Below are positions 22,101 to 32,617 of a stretch of DNA of 64,000 nucleotides, in pieces (the stretch's first letter is position 1; the number at the start of each line of letters is the position of its first letter). Under the pieces are notes generated by a model that saw nothing but the letters and a program-made list of their open reading frames with translations, did not search any database and was not told the DNA's origin. This stretch comes from Peronospora farinosa (lineage: Eukaryota > Oomycota > Peronosporomycetes > Peronosporales > Peronosporaceae). The stretch lies in assembly GCA_947646735.1 (NCBI GenBank), contig CANTFK010000978.1, positions 248,001-312,000 on the forward strand, read 5' to 3'. A program made the translations under genes and the position numbers.

Positions 22101-23957
22101 GTGGGCATTTGCGAAGAGACGAAGATCTACAAGGTCCTCTTCAAGCAAGAGAACAAGGTGTATGTCACACAACACGTGAAGAAAATATATAGGCTGTCCG
22201 ATGCGCAGAACTCACGCGATGAAGGTCGGCGATCGAGACGACGAAGCGGAAGGGACAGAGCCAACGGTAGAGGCAGTAGTGGATATCCGCGACGAAATGG
22301 AGCAGCGCAAGATGGTGAAGGCGCTCGCAAGAAGAGCAAGAAGCTGTGTACGCAACAAGTGCACAGAACGAGCAGCGCATCGAAGTGCGAGCAATCAGCT
22401 ACACGCAAGGAGGAGTGGGATGCGAGCGATGAGGCGGTTAGCGTAGTTTTTGAGCGCGATACAATCAAATATGGAGAGTCCATACGCAGCACATAGCGCG
22501 TGGAGTGGCAGACAGCGATGCAAGAGAAGATCGCCGCGCTCAAGAGCAACGACGTGTCGCGCGTCACGAAGCCCAGCCCGGGAGTGAACGCTCTCCACTC
22601 CAAGTGGGTCTTTAAGACCAAGACGGGAGCCGACGGAGAGCTCGAGCGATACAAGGCGAGGCTTGTCGCATGCGGCAATGAGCAAGTGCTCGGCATCCAT
22701 TTTTACAATCTGACCTTTGCCGCTGTGATGGACATCTCGACGGCAAAGGCCGTGCTGGAGTCGCAGCAACGTGGGGCGTGCCGGCCAAGCACGGAGACAT
22801 CCCGAACGCATACGTGCGTGCCGAGAAGGAAGCACACCTCGGCATATAATTGCAGGTGCCACGCGGTATGACCGTGTCAAAGAGCACTCTGTGCAAGATT
22901 GGTGCTACGCATCTAAACGAGGTCGTATTAAAAGTCAAGAGGAGCCTGTACGGGATGAAGCAAGTCGGGAGCCTCTGGAGCCAGTTACTCTATGCGCGAC
23001 TCAGCGATGCGGGGTACGTGTGCTGCTTGTCAGACTTGTGTCTGTTTCACAAGCGCGACGGCGGTGAAATGTTCGTTGTCGTCGTCTACGTCACGACCTG
23101 CTGTCGACGGGAACAAGTGTCGCAACAGTCTAGAACTTCTTTGTGAGCCTTGTGTCGATGTCTATCAAGGACCTTGGTCACGTAAACAAGTTTCTGGTCG
23201 ATTCAGTACGCGCACCTCGTAGCAGTCGATTGGGGATGACTGCTACGATGTGGTAGAGGAAGACGTCGCGCTGCTGGGATACGTCGAGCACAGGTGGTAT
23301 TGTGACCATTAATGCGTTCCAGTCGCTCGTTGGGAACCTACTGTGGGTCGCGCGGCGTTCGCGGCCGGAAATTGTTTTTGCAGTCCACAAAGCGACTAGG
23401 CAGACCCATGCTCCTCGGGTGCTCGAATGGAAGCTCGCCAAGCGTGTCGCGTGGTACCTCAAGGTCACTGCGACGCTCAAGATCGAGATGGCGCCGACAC
23501 GAACGAGTCGTGACGCGCTACAGCTCGAAGCCTACAGAGACGCCGACTTCGCAGCTGACTTAACGGACCGGAAGTCGCTAACGGTAGGCGTGGTGCTGCT
23601 CAATGGGAGCACTAATGTTGTGGAGCGCAAAGAAACAGGGCGGTGTGAGCCTTTCGACGATGGAGGTCGCTCGTGAGCTCATTAGCTTGCATGAGATGCT
23701 CGGAGAGGCGGGCATGGCGCCAGTTGTTCCTATGCTGATGCACATGGACAATCCGGCAGCAATCAGCCATATCGAAGGCTAAATCCTCCTCGATTAAGGA
23801 CAAGCACATCAACTTGCGGCACAAGTATATGCTCGATCTCGCTCGACGCGGCACGGCACAGCACGTTCGATCCGAGCTGATGATTGCGGACCTGATGACA
23901 TAGGCCTTCGAAGCAACCAAGCTGGAGACGCTTCGCAACCTGATGCGGCTTCAGTAA
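19160..23957 (+). pseudogene. gag-pol of left copia element (many breaks)
   Basis: Gag includes KVDLLEHFLAGIAKRYYHKQVDTW (cited in part) and a damaged zinc knuckle CLCCDRTWRVVTYC (about 20243-20286), in which the ligand His is Arg. Protease LDSGASRNLV is at about 20518; 10 bp just before it are missing compared with the right copy. The pre-integrase finger has HCHQRLRHLAFD and CVSCFNGKQ. Integrase core pieces (21174-21524, 21829-22074) are separated by an insertion. RT (22500-23146) keeps GMKQVGSLWSQLLY, but YVDD is destroyed by a 1-bp deletion at about 23092. RNase H pieces are at 23302-23957. It cannot be functional. Confidence 0.85.
21455..21850. mobile_element. Insertion of about 0.4 kb inside the copia integrase region (also in right copy)
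   Basis: Integrase coding breaks after QASSGKGER and resumes near MFACALPLQFWGNAVQYA. The roughly 400 bp between are non-coding, AT-richer and unlike copia. The same insertion sits in the right arm (about 48187-48582), so it predates the duplication. Identity unknown; ends not fixed exactly. Confidence 0.55.
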
Positions 23958-24138
23958 GAGCGCGACGCGGATGAAGGACTGGAAATCGAGAACGAGAGAG
24001 ATGGCTGCGTCATAGTGCGCAACATGGCAGAGGCGCGCGTGAGGAGCTCAAGCTAGAAGGATTTTCAAGGACGCTAAGGAAGGAAAAGAACGTTGAAGGA
24101 TGAAGAGAGAGAAGAGATAAGGCGCAATTGAGAAGGAG

Positions 24139-24367
24139 TGTTGGAGTTGAGGTTGAAGATTGCGATTAGCGCCAGCCGTCATCTGATCATGGATGGTCAG
24201 AGCAAGTGGGTAGTAGACAAGTTGACTATCGACTATCTATATCGAGATGGTTGGAGCACAGAGTGTTTTGGAGAAAGAGTGGCTAGGAGAGAGGCAGACA
24301 AAAAGACAAAGCAATCAATATACAGAATCTTATCGCCTTCCTACTGCAGCAAGCTTACTTGCCAACA
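24139..24367 (+). repeat. 3' LTR of left copia element
   Basis: TGTTGG ... CCAACA inverted termini, 229 bp, preceded by the purine tract GAGAAGGAG. Near-identical copy at 45670-45898 on the minus strand. Confidence 0.85.
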
Positions 24368-25269
24368 AGTTCCAGTATATTCTCATCCTTATCTTAGGCA
24401 CAAGTTGCTGCGACTTCCGCTTGTAAGTACGCGATGGATTTGTGCAACTGTGGTTTGACCTTCATTTGGACTATAGCTGAACAAGGGGAGACAATTGCAT
24501 AATGAAAGAAATGTCTAAACATGGCTACAATTGCACACACAAAAAATCTCCCATGAATCAATTCCAGACTAAAGTTCATGAATGGTGTATCTACAAATCT
24601 GTGTTGGCAACTTGAACACTAGGGGGGGGACTACGTAGACGAATCACTACAGAGCCTGTGGAAGGACCGGCAATGTCTTTCTTTTTCTGTGGCCCTTTGC
24701 GCCAGCAGCACGTACCTCGTTTGGCTTTATAACGCCAGAAATAAACGGCGGACTAAGACGACGAAGGCTAAGATAGGTGTGCTAAAGAAGGTTCGGCAAG
24801 GGATGGTGTGGCAGATCACTGCGACCTGACCTGAACATCCTGCTGTACTCCTTTTTTCCATTCAGTTACTCCTCACGTCAGCTGTCCTTCTGGTACCCGC
24901 ATGACGACCAGGGAGTTTCTTAAGCGGGGCTATTGGATGCGTTGTAGGTGGTGGATCATGTCGACCCTGGCGTATCGTGCATCACAAGATAATCCACGAA
25001 CACCCCGCCTTAAAGGTTCCCTGTCTCTATGGTAAGTTTTCTTCGCCCAAAAGCGCCTGAGGTTCGTTACTAGATTTCCGCGTATCTATCATAAGCTCAT
25101 AATTCCATTTCATCTCAAAACTCCGTAGTGAAATCCCGATCTGTCCTCTTTGGGCCATGTCCAAGGTGGTCCCCCAATGTCCTCTGCAGGTTTTTAAAAT
25201 ACTCCACTCTTCTTGTTCTGCTGAACTTCTCGAATACATAATTTGACCAATTTCTGTGCATACAACAAA
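24368..25269 (-). other. Non-coding remnant between copia LTR and gypsy E remnant (left arm)
   Basis: No gene seen. It begins directly after the copia 3' LTR. The part nearest 25269 should be the 3' LTR or 3' flank of element E on the minus strand, because a purine tract (in the right arm, GCAAGAAGGGGGTAA just before 44768) directly precedes it. LTR ends could not be fixed. Confidence 0.4.
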
Positions 25270-26644
25270 TATTACCCCCTTCTTGCATCATCTTGTCCTT
25301 CCCAAGATGAACTTTCCTCTATAGTTCTCATGACTTTTCAATCCCCAAAGCGATTCCTAGTGACTTTCCTGCGTTCATAGTCCTCAAGTAGTCCACCGCA
25401 ATAAAGGTCCACCTCATCTACCCATAAGGGGTCGGAGTATCCTTCCACTGCAGCAGGTGTTCACATTCAATACGACCATACCGAGTTTTCCTTCCCAAAC
25501 GACTGTCAAGAATTTTCTCTACTTATTACTCATTTTCTCCCCATTCTGCAGCCAAACTGTCCTTTGGCAACAGGGCTACATTAAAATTTACCGGATCCGT
25601 TTCTTCAACCACCAGCACCGTATTCAGTCTGTCGGGATATTGCCGGACTAACTTCAACTTTGAAAGGTGCACCAACGGGTAAATGCGATAACCTGTCCCA
25701 CTAATTTCTAGGTGAGCTACATGGTCAGCCACCATTTCCGTACTCTGAATGGCCCATGCCATTGGTGGGCCAATTTTCGGGCTTAGCTTTCCTTGAACCG
25801 ATCTAGGTACAACCATACTTGGTATTATGCCTCACTTTTGCTTTCAATTACATCTTCATTGTGGGTCTGGCCCGACCTTCCATCGCTGATCGCAATAATT
25901 TGTTGACTTGTTCTTTTGTCCGACGATTCTATCGCTGCACGCCATATCTCCTCCGGCGGGGGTACCAGTCACGCCGTCTGAAACTACTTAATGGTATAGT
26001 GGATTTTAAGATGCTTTGTGCATCTCAACCGTGCACTAGGTAGAACGGACTCTCTATTCGGACCCGATTTTGTGTCGTGTACAACGCAAGTGAAAGCCTT
26101 TCTGCATACGCATCAAAATCTTTCTGGTCCATCTCCGACACATCCATATTAATAGGTCGGGTGATTGTCTGCACCATCTTTTCCACTGTTATATTGGCCT
26201 GCGGCCGGTAGGCCATTGTGGACCGCTGCTGCTGTACAATCGTGCGGTTGAATGCGCCAAAGAAATCTGACATGAAATTAGGTTCCCTGTCGTGTCGGAA
26301 TGCCTTACTGGCTCCAACCGACGATATACACAGTCGTCATATCCTTCTGCCACGGTGAAGCCGACCTAGACAGGCTATCCTTGGCATTTACAAGTAAGTA
26401 AATAGGTACACGCCAATCAGCCTTCCGTATTGCCCTTGAATGTCTTGAGCATAAATGGAATATAATCCATCGCGATAACTCGGAATAAGTAGGTAGCTTG
26501 GATATATATTCTGAGGTTTTTTCTCACAAGCTTAATCCACCCTTGGCGAATTTACAGTCCGCACAAGTAACGACGACCTCGATGTAGTCCTTTTGTAAAA
26601 AAAATGTTTTTGTATCCGCTGGTATGTACGCCCGATTCTCTGGT
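25270..26644 (-). pseudogene. Gypsy E remnant, left arm: integrase and C-terminal module
   Basis: Minus-strand reading gives a zinc-finger fragment VVVTCADCKFAKGG, the integrase core end MAYRPQANITVEKMVQTITR (26273-26025), a C-terminal barrel (25816-25526: YRIYPLVHLSKLKLV) and a chromodomain-like tail (VEKILDSRLGRKTRYGR). Gag, protease, RT and RNase H are absent: sequence jumps from an LTR end (26644) straight to the integrase finger, so this is a deletion derivative. It mirrors 43394-44768. Confidence 0.75.
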
Positions 26645-27450
26645 GTGGTGAAGTGGGTTTTACAAATTTGCTGATGCGATTTTAACTCTTCACTGGCGCC
26701 CGGACTACCGAATTGCGGAGGGGGTACTCCGATTCCGTGTGCAAAGCCTTCCTCACCTTGTGTACCCGTCAGTTGGTCGGGTTGCACTCTTCTCGGTGGA
26801 CTTGAGTTGATGTTGATCCTAGTCGGGTTAGGGATAGGGGGTTTGGTGATCTTGTGGAAATTTTCACACGATCGACCGAGTACTTGTTTGTTGATCTTCC
26901 CAATAGATCCCAATAGTTCAATAAGGCGAAGCTTGAATTGTCTGGCAACTTGAGCAGAACCTTCTGACCACTTGATCCTTCCTGTACTTGCTTGCCTTGC
27001 CCTTACTTGTTATTTCTGCGTCCGATCGCAGTTGAGTTGTTGTGTTGAGATCTCTTCGCCTGGTCAAAACAATCCAGGGTGCACTTGTAGTCGATATTCT
27101 CGGCGTCGGGAGGCCAAATATCCTGCCCGGAATAGAGAAGTCGACACGTGTATTTAGAAGCAAATTGGACTCTGTTTAATGTCAACCAATAAAGTACCAA
27201 AACCTATGATCTTGCCTATCTGTAGTCCAGGATCTATTGCCACGTGTCGCCTTCTTTCAGATAAATCAGGTCTCGTTATGTGACCCATCTCAGATAGCGT
27301 CGTGATCTCGTCGATCTGGATTACAGATCGAGGTTAAGGATCGATTTGTAACTGGTTATGTAACGCGATCCACCGTTCGGATCGAGGTTACTGTTCAATC
27401 GATAATCGATCCGGATTGGTCGATCTGAATTTGTCGATCTGTTGCTCCGT
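26644..27450 (-). repeat. LTR of gypsy E type (left arm)
   Basis: Minus strand ends CACTTCACCACA at 26644. The R/U5-like part (26644 to about 27240) is nearly identical to 31213-31812 of element C. The upstream part (27240-27440) is a GATC-rich segment. The boundary with the next LTR (ending 27452) is approximate. Confidence 0.6.
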
Positions 27451-27451
27451 A

Positions 27452-28077
27452 TGTGGTGAAGTGGGTTTTCAAAATTGTATGATGAGACCCCAAACTACTC
27501 ACTGTGCCGGACTGCTGACTGTCGGAGGAGGTACCCCGATGCCGTATGGACCTTCTCTCACCTTGTGTACCCGTCGGCTGGCGGGTTGCACTCTTCGAAA
27601 GACTTGGTGATGATGTAGATGTCTGCCTTGAGGGAGGTAGGCCGGGGGGCTCGAGTGAATATGCTTCACTCGGTGGGCCGGTAAGTGGCCACTCGATCGA
27701 CTTTGTCGAGAGTGGGCTTAGAGCCGAACTCTTCAGGGAGCTTTTTGTCCCTGGTCTTTTCCTTCTTGTTTCAGGGGTATCAACCACCTGACCTTTACGT
27801 TGCTCCCGGACCGTGAGGTGAGGGAGACCGCTTCCGATAGCGGGTATGGGGGTTTTGCTACTCGAGCGAGCTCACAGGCCAAATATATCCTGGAGCTCTA
27901 TTCGCACTTGAACTTCGCTACACAACTGTCTTCGACGGGGGGCCAAAATATATCCTTTCCCGGAACAGTGAGTAACTTAGAGCAAGTTCTTCTTGGGTGA
28001 CGGAGTCGTGCCACGTAGATCGCAAATTGAGTAGTATTTAATATAGTCCTATCCTTTTAACTCCTTTACTCCTATCC
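27452..28077 (-). repeat. LTR of gypsy F type (left arm), diverged
   Basis: Minus strand ends CACTTCACCACA at 27452 and shares with the E and C LTRs the order of GTGCAACCCG, ACGGGTACACAAGGTGAG, GGTCGATCGTGTG and a GGATAT..TTTGGCC segment. It is otherwise diverged. It lies just upstream of aORF-F, as expected for a 3' LTR of an element whose antisense gene is read away from it. The outer end is not fixed. Confidence 0.5.
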
Positions 28078-28139
28078 TTGTCTGAAGATCTGATTCCTTG
28101 CGTCGACTGGTCTGATCCTTGTGTTAAATGGTCAGGAGT

Positions 28140-28235
28140 GGCTGAACCCCGAGGGGCCGAGGTCGACCGACGGAGACTAAGGTCTACCAACGAGGGACCG
28201 AGTCGAACAATGAAGGACCCTGTTCAACCCCCTTG
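28140..28235 (+). repeat. Approximately 21-bp tandem motif upstream of aORF-F
   Basis: Four diverged units of the type GAGGGACCGAGTCGAACAAT. A similar array lies downstream at 30505-30600, and both are mirrored in the right arm (about 41805-41898 and 39440-39540). Confidence 0.6.
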
Positions 28236-28488
28236 GGTACCGGTAAACCAGTACCCTAATACTGATTTTCTTTTGTGGGGTCCTGCAGATTGTTCTCCGC
28301 CAACGGTCGCTTCACCTCAAAGCCCCTGTCTCTCTGTTCTCTTTTCCCTGACACGCAGTCTATACTCCGAATCCAACTGGATTTTGGGGTCTTCATATCG
28401 CAAAACAAGCACTTCACCACAGACGCCCCCTGCATTTGCTCAGCCGTACAGCGTTAGAGCACGCGCATGTCTTCACCTCTTCCGTCAC

Positions 28489-28545
28489 GTGAGTCCTTCA
28501 CTTTGCCCTTTATTGGTCTTCCATTTCTAACTTGTGTCGTTTCAG
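28489..28545 (+). other. Intron 1 of aORF-F (left copy)
   Basis: GTGAGT donor, TTCTAAC branch-like site and TTTCAG acceptor in 57 bp. It joins MSSPLPS in frame to MSFPGSD. Confidence 0.7.
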
Positions 28546-29088
28546 CAATGTCTTTCCCTGGTTCTGACCCAATGTTTTAAGAGCCGCCCTCGGTCGTCCC
28601 CGAGCCTTCGGTTGACCCTCCATTCGAAGAAGCGTCCTTGGTCGACCTCTACGGTCCAGTCTCTTCACCTTTGAGCTCTGCCGAAACTTTCGCCGTTGAT
28701 AGCTTTCCTGTCTTCACCGCTTTGCCTCCTGCCAAGTCGGCCGATACTTCTGCCACTACGGTCTCCATGTCCGACAATCCGTCTTCCGCGCCAGTCGACG
28801 TGCGCGTAGCTCTGCAGTAACTTCAAGTTAACGTGGACGCGCAATCTCGCCTTATAGAGGACTGCGAAGGTCGACTAAGTGTCGTCCTCCCTTCCGCCAC
28901 CTTATTGTCCGCCCAGTGTGAGCGTCTGGAAGAGGCGCTACGCGACAACTCCCGGCTGGTAGTTCAGCTTCGCGAAGCCCTACAGCACGAGACGGCACTG
29001 GTGGACCCCCTACGATGGAAGATCGACAACAGTCGAATCGGTTACTCTCTTCTCGCAGCGGAGCTCGACCACGCCGACTTTTCCGATG

Positions 29089-29186
29089 GTAAGCCTTCGG
29101 GACCAACTCCTTCTTCGGCGGTCTCGCCCCCGTCCGTATGTCCACCTTCGAAGCCAGCGAAAGATCGCGGTTAACGATCCAGGCAG
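29089..29186 (+). other. Intron 2 of aORF-F (left copy)
   Basis: GTAAGC donor and GGCAG acceptor in 98 bp, with a GGTTAACG branch-like site. Its removal deletes the in-frame TAA near 29172 and joins HADFSD to EVTHVPAKF. In the right copy the acceptor region reads CAGGCGAAAG, so this acceptor is lost there. Confidence 0.6.
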
Positions 29187-30499
29187 AAGTCACCCACGTG
29201 CCTGCCAAATTTACCAAGTCTCTGAGATCCGACATATCCGCGATAACGCTGTCGGGAGTCTCTGGCGGCCGCTCTCCTGTCATGCTGGAGTCTTTGGAAG
29301 ACGATCTCGGCGACGACAGCGAGACGCTTCGGGCGGCCCTGGCCAAGTCTCATTCCTCTGGTCGACGCCCCACTATTAAAAGTTCCTTAAGTCTTCCGCC
29401 GACGCCTACTTCTTCCCAAAGGACCACCTCGACTTCAGGCCTCTCACTGAAACGAGCGATGTTCGGGACTTCTGACTCGGAGACTGAGTCGACCGCAGGG
29501 AAGGAAAATGACACTTCCACGGTTGCGGTCGAAAATCCGCCCCTCCCTACCAACTCTTGTTTGCTCCCCAAGGATGCCATCATCCCTGGATACATACATG
29601 CAGCTGAAGCCCTTCTCTGCCGCGGATGTGGCACCTTGGCCGGTAAACCTTGTCAATTCTTGGTGCATTGTGAAAATGTCTCCAAAAGACTTGGTCGACC
29701 AGTTAGATCTACCTTGGGGGTGGTTCGGTCCACCGGACAAAAACCTTGACCACCCTCCCAAGTGGAAGAAGTCACTGGTGAACCCCACGATGATCCAGAA
29801 ACTGCAGGCTGCTGAGCCTTGGGTAGCAACCCGTGTTCCGATTCCACCCGTTTCCTTCCGGCCTGTCGGCTAGTTTGCCCAGTTAGCGGCGGTCTACACA
29901 CGGTTTGACGAAGAGCATAGCCAAGCGCTCTGGGAGGCGACCCACTGCCTGTGGATCTCCAAGGACTAAGTGCGAGCGAACTTTTTCCTTGCGTCATATT
30001 ACAACGCGCGAAAGAAGCGTTGGAGTCGGGCAAATCGAGCGCGGCGGGAGGTGACCGACTTTATCTTCGTTGAAATGAGTAAGAGCCGATACGGTCTCGA
30101 CATTTTCCTGGAACCCTTCTTCCGACATCTTCCTCAACCCGCCGTGTAGTTTACTAGTCACCTGGTCGTGAGGAGGGATAAAGATACAATCGAACTGATA
30201 GAGGACCTTCAGGTGTCTGATTCCGCGTGGCCGTGGCTCACCCAATATCGGTTGTCTTCGGTGCCTCATCCTGGAACTTTGGTCCCTCGCCTCAAGGGTA
30301 GATTTAGTCCGCCCTCTTAGGTATCCTTTGAACACGAACACTCGTTCTCTTCGACTCTGTTTTTTGTGCGTATGTCCATCTTCCATCTCCTTTGCCATAC
30401 TTTCCTCTGTTTCCAGGTGATCTTGTCAGTCTTTCTTCTTCGTTCTTCATTCTTCTATACATCGGACTCGTGAAAGGTCAAGGTCCTCCCATAAGAAAC

Positions 30500-30600
30500 C
30501 CAGGTTCACCAGTGGGGGACCGAGTCTACTACTGAGGGACCAGGTCTACCAATGAAGGACCCAAATCTCTCAATGGGAGACCAGGTCTGCCTTTCAAGGA
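30500..30600 (+). repeat. Approximately 21-bp tandem motif downstream of aORF-F
   Basis: Units such as GGGACCGAGTCTACTACTGA, GGGACCAGGTCTACCAATGA and GGACCCAAATCTCTCAATGG. Same motif family as 28140-28235. Confidence 0.65.
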
Positions 30601-30715
30601 TCTTGGTACACTACGCTAGTTCTCAAGGCTTTGCATTTCTTTGGAGCGGATATGGCTTGTCTTCTTGCGCTCGAAATCTCGGAGTAAGGCTTCACAATTT
30701 GAATCTACTTTGTGG

Positions 30716-30959
30716 TGAAGCGAAGAGTGAAATTTCAAAGTGTGATCGAATTCTTTCGGTCAAGTCCGAAATGGTTAATATGAACGAATCGCGATCCCGC
30801 AGAAAAAATGTTCGAGACGTTGCAAAATGAAATGAACAACAGTGAATGGTGGAGCTTGCAGCTCTATGTTGAATTAACTACGGCCTAGAACTACGCAACT
30901 GCGATCCCCGGTATTTTTCGATGGCGATCCGCGTGAATACAATCGCTAAGAAGGAGAAT
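30716..30959. other. Unassigned spacer between left arm and element C LTR
   Basis: No gene or repeat recognised in about 240 bp. A purine tract AAGAAGGAGAA directly precedes the C LTR, which would normally mark a 3' LTR, so this could be residual internal sequence of another copy. Confidence 0.4.
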
Positions 30960-31812
30960 TGTTAAGTCCAAAATTGTGGAAGACGGTTTGGTGTAGATAA
31001 CATCACTATGAAAGACTGGTATGAGGGGGACATGACATATCATATAGTTGGACCATTTCACGTTATCTGAAAAACGTAAAAAATGACAAGTCGTGATCCG
31101 GCGGACCGCGATCCGATACAAATGGTATTAGATCCGATCGAGGTAGCGATCCAGATCGAGCTTTTTTGGAGTGGACCACATTACAAGATAGGATTCTTCC
31201 GAAAGAGTGATACAGGGCAATAGATCCTGGACTACAGAGAGGCAAGATCATAGATTATGGTACTTTATTGGTTGACATTAAACAGAGTCCAATTTGCTTC
31301 TAAATACACGTGTCGACTTCTCTATTCCGGGCAGGATATTTGGCCTCCCGACGCCGAGAATATCGACTACAAGTGCACCCTGGATTGTTTTGACCAGGCG
31401 AAGAGATCTCAACACAACAACTCAACTGCGATCGGACGCAGAAATAACAAGTAAGGGCAAGGCAAGCAAGTACAGGAAGGATCAAGTGGTCAGAAGGTTC
31501 TGCTCAAGTTGCCAGACAATTCAAGCTTCGCCTTATTGAACTATTGGGATCTATTGGAAGATCAACAAACAAGTACTCGGTCGATCGTGTGAAAATTTCC
31601 ACAAGATCACCAAACCCCCTATCCCTAACCCGACTAGGATCAACATCAACTCAAGTCCACTGAGAAGAGTGCAACCCGACCAACTGACGGGTACACAAGG
31701 TGAGGAAGGCTTTGCACACGGAATTGGGGTACACCCTCCGTTAGTCGGTATTCCGAGCGCCAGTGGAGAGTCGAAATCATATTATAAATTTTGCGAATCC
31801 CACTCCACCACA
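30960..31812 (+). repeat. 5' LTR of element C
   Basis: TGTTAAGTCC ... CCACCACA, about 853 bp. The 3' two thirds (from 31213) match the E-type LTRs in both arms. The U3-like start contains a GATC-rich cluster (31090-31165). Confidence 0.65.
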
Positions 31813-31813
31813 A

Positions 31814-31831
31814 TGGTGCTCGTACCTGGAT
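31814..31831 (+). other. Primer binding site of element C
   Basis: TGGTGCTCGTACCTGGAT starts 1 nt after the LTR and opens with TGG, complementary to a tRNA CCA end. Confidence 0.65.
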
Positions 31832-32617
31832 CTTTGAGACGCGAGATTTCACCGTGAGTCCCAAGACGATAAAGTTGTTCATGTCAAGAAGAAAACAAGA
31901 CCGAAGAGACACTGGAAGACCGATTGCGAGTGACCCAAGTAGATAAAAAAAGGATCGAAGGACCGACAGGATCTTGGGACGGGCCCGGTCAACATATTTT
32001 AAAAAATAAATCTAAATACCCTCCCTATGTTCTCGTTGAGGACACCTTGGGTCATGACTCCTATCATGATCCAGAGGATTATCAGCCGACGGTGTTAAGT
32101 GAGAGGCTAAGGTCCCCGCAAAAACAACATAACAAGATCGCGCAGTCCAAGCCGACAAAGTTTCTGATGAAGGCGCCAGGAAACACCAAGTCGTTAGGCC
32201 TTGAAAGTCAGGACTGGCATCATGGTCGGACGATGATGTTACGAAGGCTTATCACCTACGCAAGCTGAACGCATTCCTGGAGAGCGGCCCCGTCACAAAT
32301 ACCCTCGAGATTCGGCTGCGTGGGACAGCTTACTGGACCGGTGTCGACCCTACTACAGCTGCAGACCGTCACGGACGCGATCATTGCGCTGGTCACCCTT
32401 CTTCGAGAAGCAAACATGGTCGCAGGACGGGTCGTTCCGGACGATCTGCTGTCCCTGGGATTCGACAGAATTACAAAGACGTAAGAGATTATACACAAAC
32501 GTCTGTCGACCCTCGTCGGTACCACGCCAGCAAAGGGACACCTACTTTTGACGACACACATACATAAACGGTCCAGGGACAACCAGTTGACACTCAAGAC
32601 ATCACGGTTACCCTAAA

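Larger units (their letters stand above)
18850..24367 (+). mobile_element. Ty1/copia element (left copy), degenerate
   Basis: Has a 237-bp 5' LTR and a 229-bp 3' LTR. Internal order is gag, protease, integrase, RT, RNase H, the Ty1/copia order. The LTRs differ visibly (an indel and several substitutions) and no target duplication is apparent (AATTA versus AGTTC). From 19791 on, it is part of the giant inverted repeat; its 5' part is not. Confidence 0.88.
28467..30149 (+). pseudogene. aORF-F, coiled-coil gene antisense to gypsy pol (left copy), two introns
   Basis: Starts MSSPLPS at 28467. Two introns with consensus sites: 28489-28545 (GTGAGT ... CTAAC ... TTTCAG) and 29089-29186 (GTAAGC ... 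GGCAG); splicing both keeps one frame and the second removes a TAA. Exon 2 holds a Ser/Pro-rich part (SPLSSAETFAVDSFPVF) and coiled coil (LSAQCERLEEALRDNSRLVV). Exon 3 has VTHVPAKFTKSL and ESLEDDLGDDSETLRAALA, then, after a frameshift near 29580, AAEPWVATRVPIPPVSFRP and FFLASYYNARKKRW. Nonsense codons remain near 28578, 28818, 29871 and 29967. A gypsy pol C-terminal end lies downstream on the opposite strand (30640-30715 minus). Function unknown. Confidence 0.65.
19791..30715 (+). repeat. Left arm of giant inverted repeat
   Basis: Pairs in reverse complement with 39358-50247. Paired coordinates sum to 70037-70038 over most of the length and to about 70047-70049 in the inner 2 kb because of an 11-bp deletion in the right arm near 41400. 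Most of the outer 9 kb looks near-identical; the inner end is patchily diverged and homology stops near 30715. The outer end falls inside copia gag. Confidence 0.95.

Noticed and set aside
22127..22696. 189-aa minus-strand ORF in the copia element (mirrored at 47341-47910)
   Set aside because: Shadow of GC-rich copia RT/integrase coding; no motif, and it is not between pol and the LTR like the aORFs.
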